From Fontibacterium medardense (lineage in GTDB: Bacteria > Pseudomonadota > Alphaproteobacteria > Pelagibacterales > Pelagibacteraceae), in contig OZ249404.1 of assembly GCA_965235075.1 (NCBI GenBank), positions 620,001-684,000 on the forward strand: a DNA stretch of 64,000 nt, in the 5' to 3' direction. A model generated the notes under the pieces. It was not told the origin of the DNA. It did not search any database and saw only the letters and a list, made by a program, of their open reading frames with translations. Positions within the stretch are counted from its first letter, which is position 1. Each line of letters starts with the position of its first letter. Below are positions 62,665 through 64,000 of this stretch, in pieces. Made by a program: the position numbers and the translations under genes.

Positions 62665-64000
62665 TTAAAATTTCTTAAAAAAATTAAACAAACCAATTCT
62701 ATTTGATGATTTGACTAATAAAATATCATTATTCTGCAAAAGATTGAAAATATTTTCTTTAAGAAAACTAATATTTTTAACCAACAGCCCTTTTTTGCTA
62801 CGATTAAGCTTTTGATAAGTATGCCTAACCTCCGAACCAATACAATGGACTTTATCTACATTAGTTTTATTTAATATTTTAGCTGCTTGCTGATGGTAAT
62901 ATTTAGATCGTTTACCAAGCTCCAACATATCACCCATAATCAAAACTTTTCTCTGATTATTTTTTTTTCTTAATGAAAAATTATAAATCGCTTCATTAAG
63001 AGATGTTGGATTAGAGTTATAACTATCATTTATTAAAATAATTTTTTTATTTTTAATTTTAATATTTTTTTCATTTCCTCTACCTTCTGGAATTTTAAAA
63101 TTATTAAAGTTATTCTTTAAAAAATTTATATTATGATTTAAGTAATGATGAACGCATAATGTTGCTGCGACATTGTATAAATAAGATTTATTGAAATTAT
63201 TTATTTTAAAAGTAATTATTTTATTTTTTATTTTAAAAGATACTTTTGCTGAACTTTTTCTAATCTGAATGTCTGATTTTGAAAAACCAAAGGTTAAAAT
63301 TTCAATATTTTTTTTATCTGCAATTTTTTTTAAATAATTAAAAAATTTATCATCTTTGTTTAAAATAATGACTCCATTTTGAGAAATGCCATTCATAATT
63401 TCTGCTTTTGCATTGCAGATTCCTTTAATATTATTAAAATTTTTTAAATGAGCCGGACCAATATTAGTTATAATTGCGATATTTGGTTTTACTAAATTAA
63501 CAAGGTTATCAATCTCACCCTTTGAACTCATGCCTAGTTCGAAGATTCCATATTTATTATCAGAACTTAAATTTGCTAACGAATAAGGAACTCCGAAATG
63601 ATTGTTAAAGGATTTTGGTGAGCAATGTGTCTTCCCAATTTTGCTTAATGAACTATTTAATAAATTTTTTACTGAGGTTTTTCCACAGCTACCAGTTATA
63701 GCAACAATTTTAGCTTTGCTTCTCTGTCTTGCATAAGACGCCAAATTTCTTAAACTTTCTAAAGTATTTTTGCTCCTTATTGATCTTGTATTTTTAGTTC
63801 CCTTGCTAATGATCGCTATATTATTTTTATTTTTTAATATTCCTGAAACATATCGATGACCGTCGTCATGATCTCCTTTTATTGCAAAAAAAATTCCACT
63901 ATTTGAAACCTCTCTGCTATCTATTGCAACTTTATTAAAAAATAACTTGTTATTTATATTTGAATTGAAAACTGTATTAAGTTCTTCACCTGAATAAAGC
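62665..64000 (-). CDS. murF: UDP-MurNAc-tripeptide--D-Ala-D-Ala ligase, 5' end cut by window edge
   Basis: The frame stays open from the stop at 62665 to the window edge, giving 445 residues; I extend it past an internal TTG at 63744 because the upstream part reads IDSREVSNSGIFFAIKGDHD, the conserved MurF N-terminal domain. The P-loop is TGSCGKTSVKNLL and the metal/substrate motifs are FELGMSSKGEID, NIGPAHLKNF and NDSYNSNPTSL. MurF adds D-Ala-D-Ala made by Ddl, giving the substrate for MraY. Only the first few residues are likely missing. Confidence 0.95.
   Translation of the reverse strand, partial: LYSGEELNTVFNSNINNKLFFNKVAIDSREVSNSGIFFAIKGDHDDGHRYVSGILKNKNNIAIISKGTKNTRSIRSKNTLESLRNLASYARQRSKAKIVAITGSCGKTSVKNLLNSSLSKIGKTHCSPKSFNNHFGVPYSLANLSSDNKYGIFELGMSSKGEIDNLVNLVKPNIAIITNIGPAHLKNFNNIKGICNAKAEIMNGISQNGVIILNKDDKFFNYLKKIADKKNIEILTFGFSKSDIQIRKSSAKVSFKIKNKIITFKINNFNKSYLYNVAATLCVHHYLNHNINFLKNNFNNFKIPEGRGNEKNIKIKNKKIILINDSYNSNPTSLNEAIYNFSLRKKNNQRKVLIMGDMLELGKRSKYYHQQAAKILNKTNVDKVHCIGSEVRHTYQKLNRSKKGLLVKNISFLKENIFNLLQNNDILLVKSSNRIGLFNFFKKF

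Noticed and set aside
1..64000. tRNA, rRNA, CRISPR array or prophage
   Set aside because: Gaps are short and hold none of the expected signatures (no CCA-ended cloverleaf, no regular spaced repeats, no phage genes).

Overview
The window reads as a very AT-rich, tightly packed alphaproteobacterial chromosome segment, most like SAR11 (Pelagibacterales). The reasons are the low GC content, the very small intergenic gaps with many 1-4 bp gene overlaps, the tandem glycine riboswitch in front of gcvTHP, the SAM-II riboswitch in front of methionine genes, the TRAP-TAXI transporter and the gene families present. The taxon is an inference from gene content; no rRNA, tRNA, insertion sequence, prophage or CRISPR array is visible.

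Layout. 0-3.2 kb: the end of a SemiSWEET-like transporter gene, an EptA-type phosphoethanolamine transferase and an RhlE-type DEAD-box helicase. 3.3-5.9 kb: two bactofilins, a YqhA-family membrane protein, a small protein with 29-residue repeats coupled to an MJ0042 zinc-ribbon membrane protein, and two single-span microproteins. 5.8-9.6 kb: an MFS carrier, a TauE/SafE permease, a Na+/H+ antiporter-like protein and a small secreted protein with a strong 3' hairpin. 9.8-17.9 kb: ppdK, glyS-glyQ, sppA, a polyprenyl diphosphate synthase and tspO. 17.9-22.6 kb: the glycine cleavage operon gcvT-gcvH-gcvP under its riboswitch, with a small ORF between gcvP and tspO. 22.7-26 kb: a ProC-like reductase, pdxH, aroC and a rhomboid protease. 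26-32.2 kb: a TRAP-TAXI transporter, a DUF1850 protein and aconitase. 32.3-35.4 kb: msrB, a hotdog thioesterase, msrA, azlD, azlC and a LysE-type exporter. 35.4-40 kb: SAM-II riboswitch with terminator, then metF-metE-metZ. 40-48 kb: a thioredoxin-like ferredoxin, an SDR, fumC, an AsmA-like protein, uvrD and pepP. 48-64 kb: ligA, bamD and lpxC, then the division and cell wall (dcw) cluster ftsA, ftsQ, ddl, murB, murC, murG, ftsW, murD, mraY, mraY, murF, all on the minus strand.

How the genes work together. The dcw block builds the peptidoglycan precursor (murF, mraY, murD, murG, murC, murB, ddl), and its products feed ftsW/ftsQ/ftsA division functions; lpxC and bamD serve the outer membrane. 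Glycine cleavage supplies one-carbon units as methylene-tetrahydrofolate, which metF and metE consume to make methionine; each of these two blocks carries its own metabolite-sensing RNA.

The most unusual points are an exact tandem duplication of the whole mraY reading frame (1089 bp, start codon to stop codon), the absence of ftsZ between ftsA and lpxC, a complete SAM-II aptamer/antiterminator/terminator arrangement, a 12-bp P1 helix of the second glycine aptamer that runs into the gcvT ribosome binding site, two hairpins at the junction between the TRAP binding-protein and permease genes, and a repeat-bearing small protein resembling the PopZ N-terminal helix next to a ZitP-like zinc-ribbon protein.
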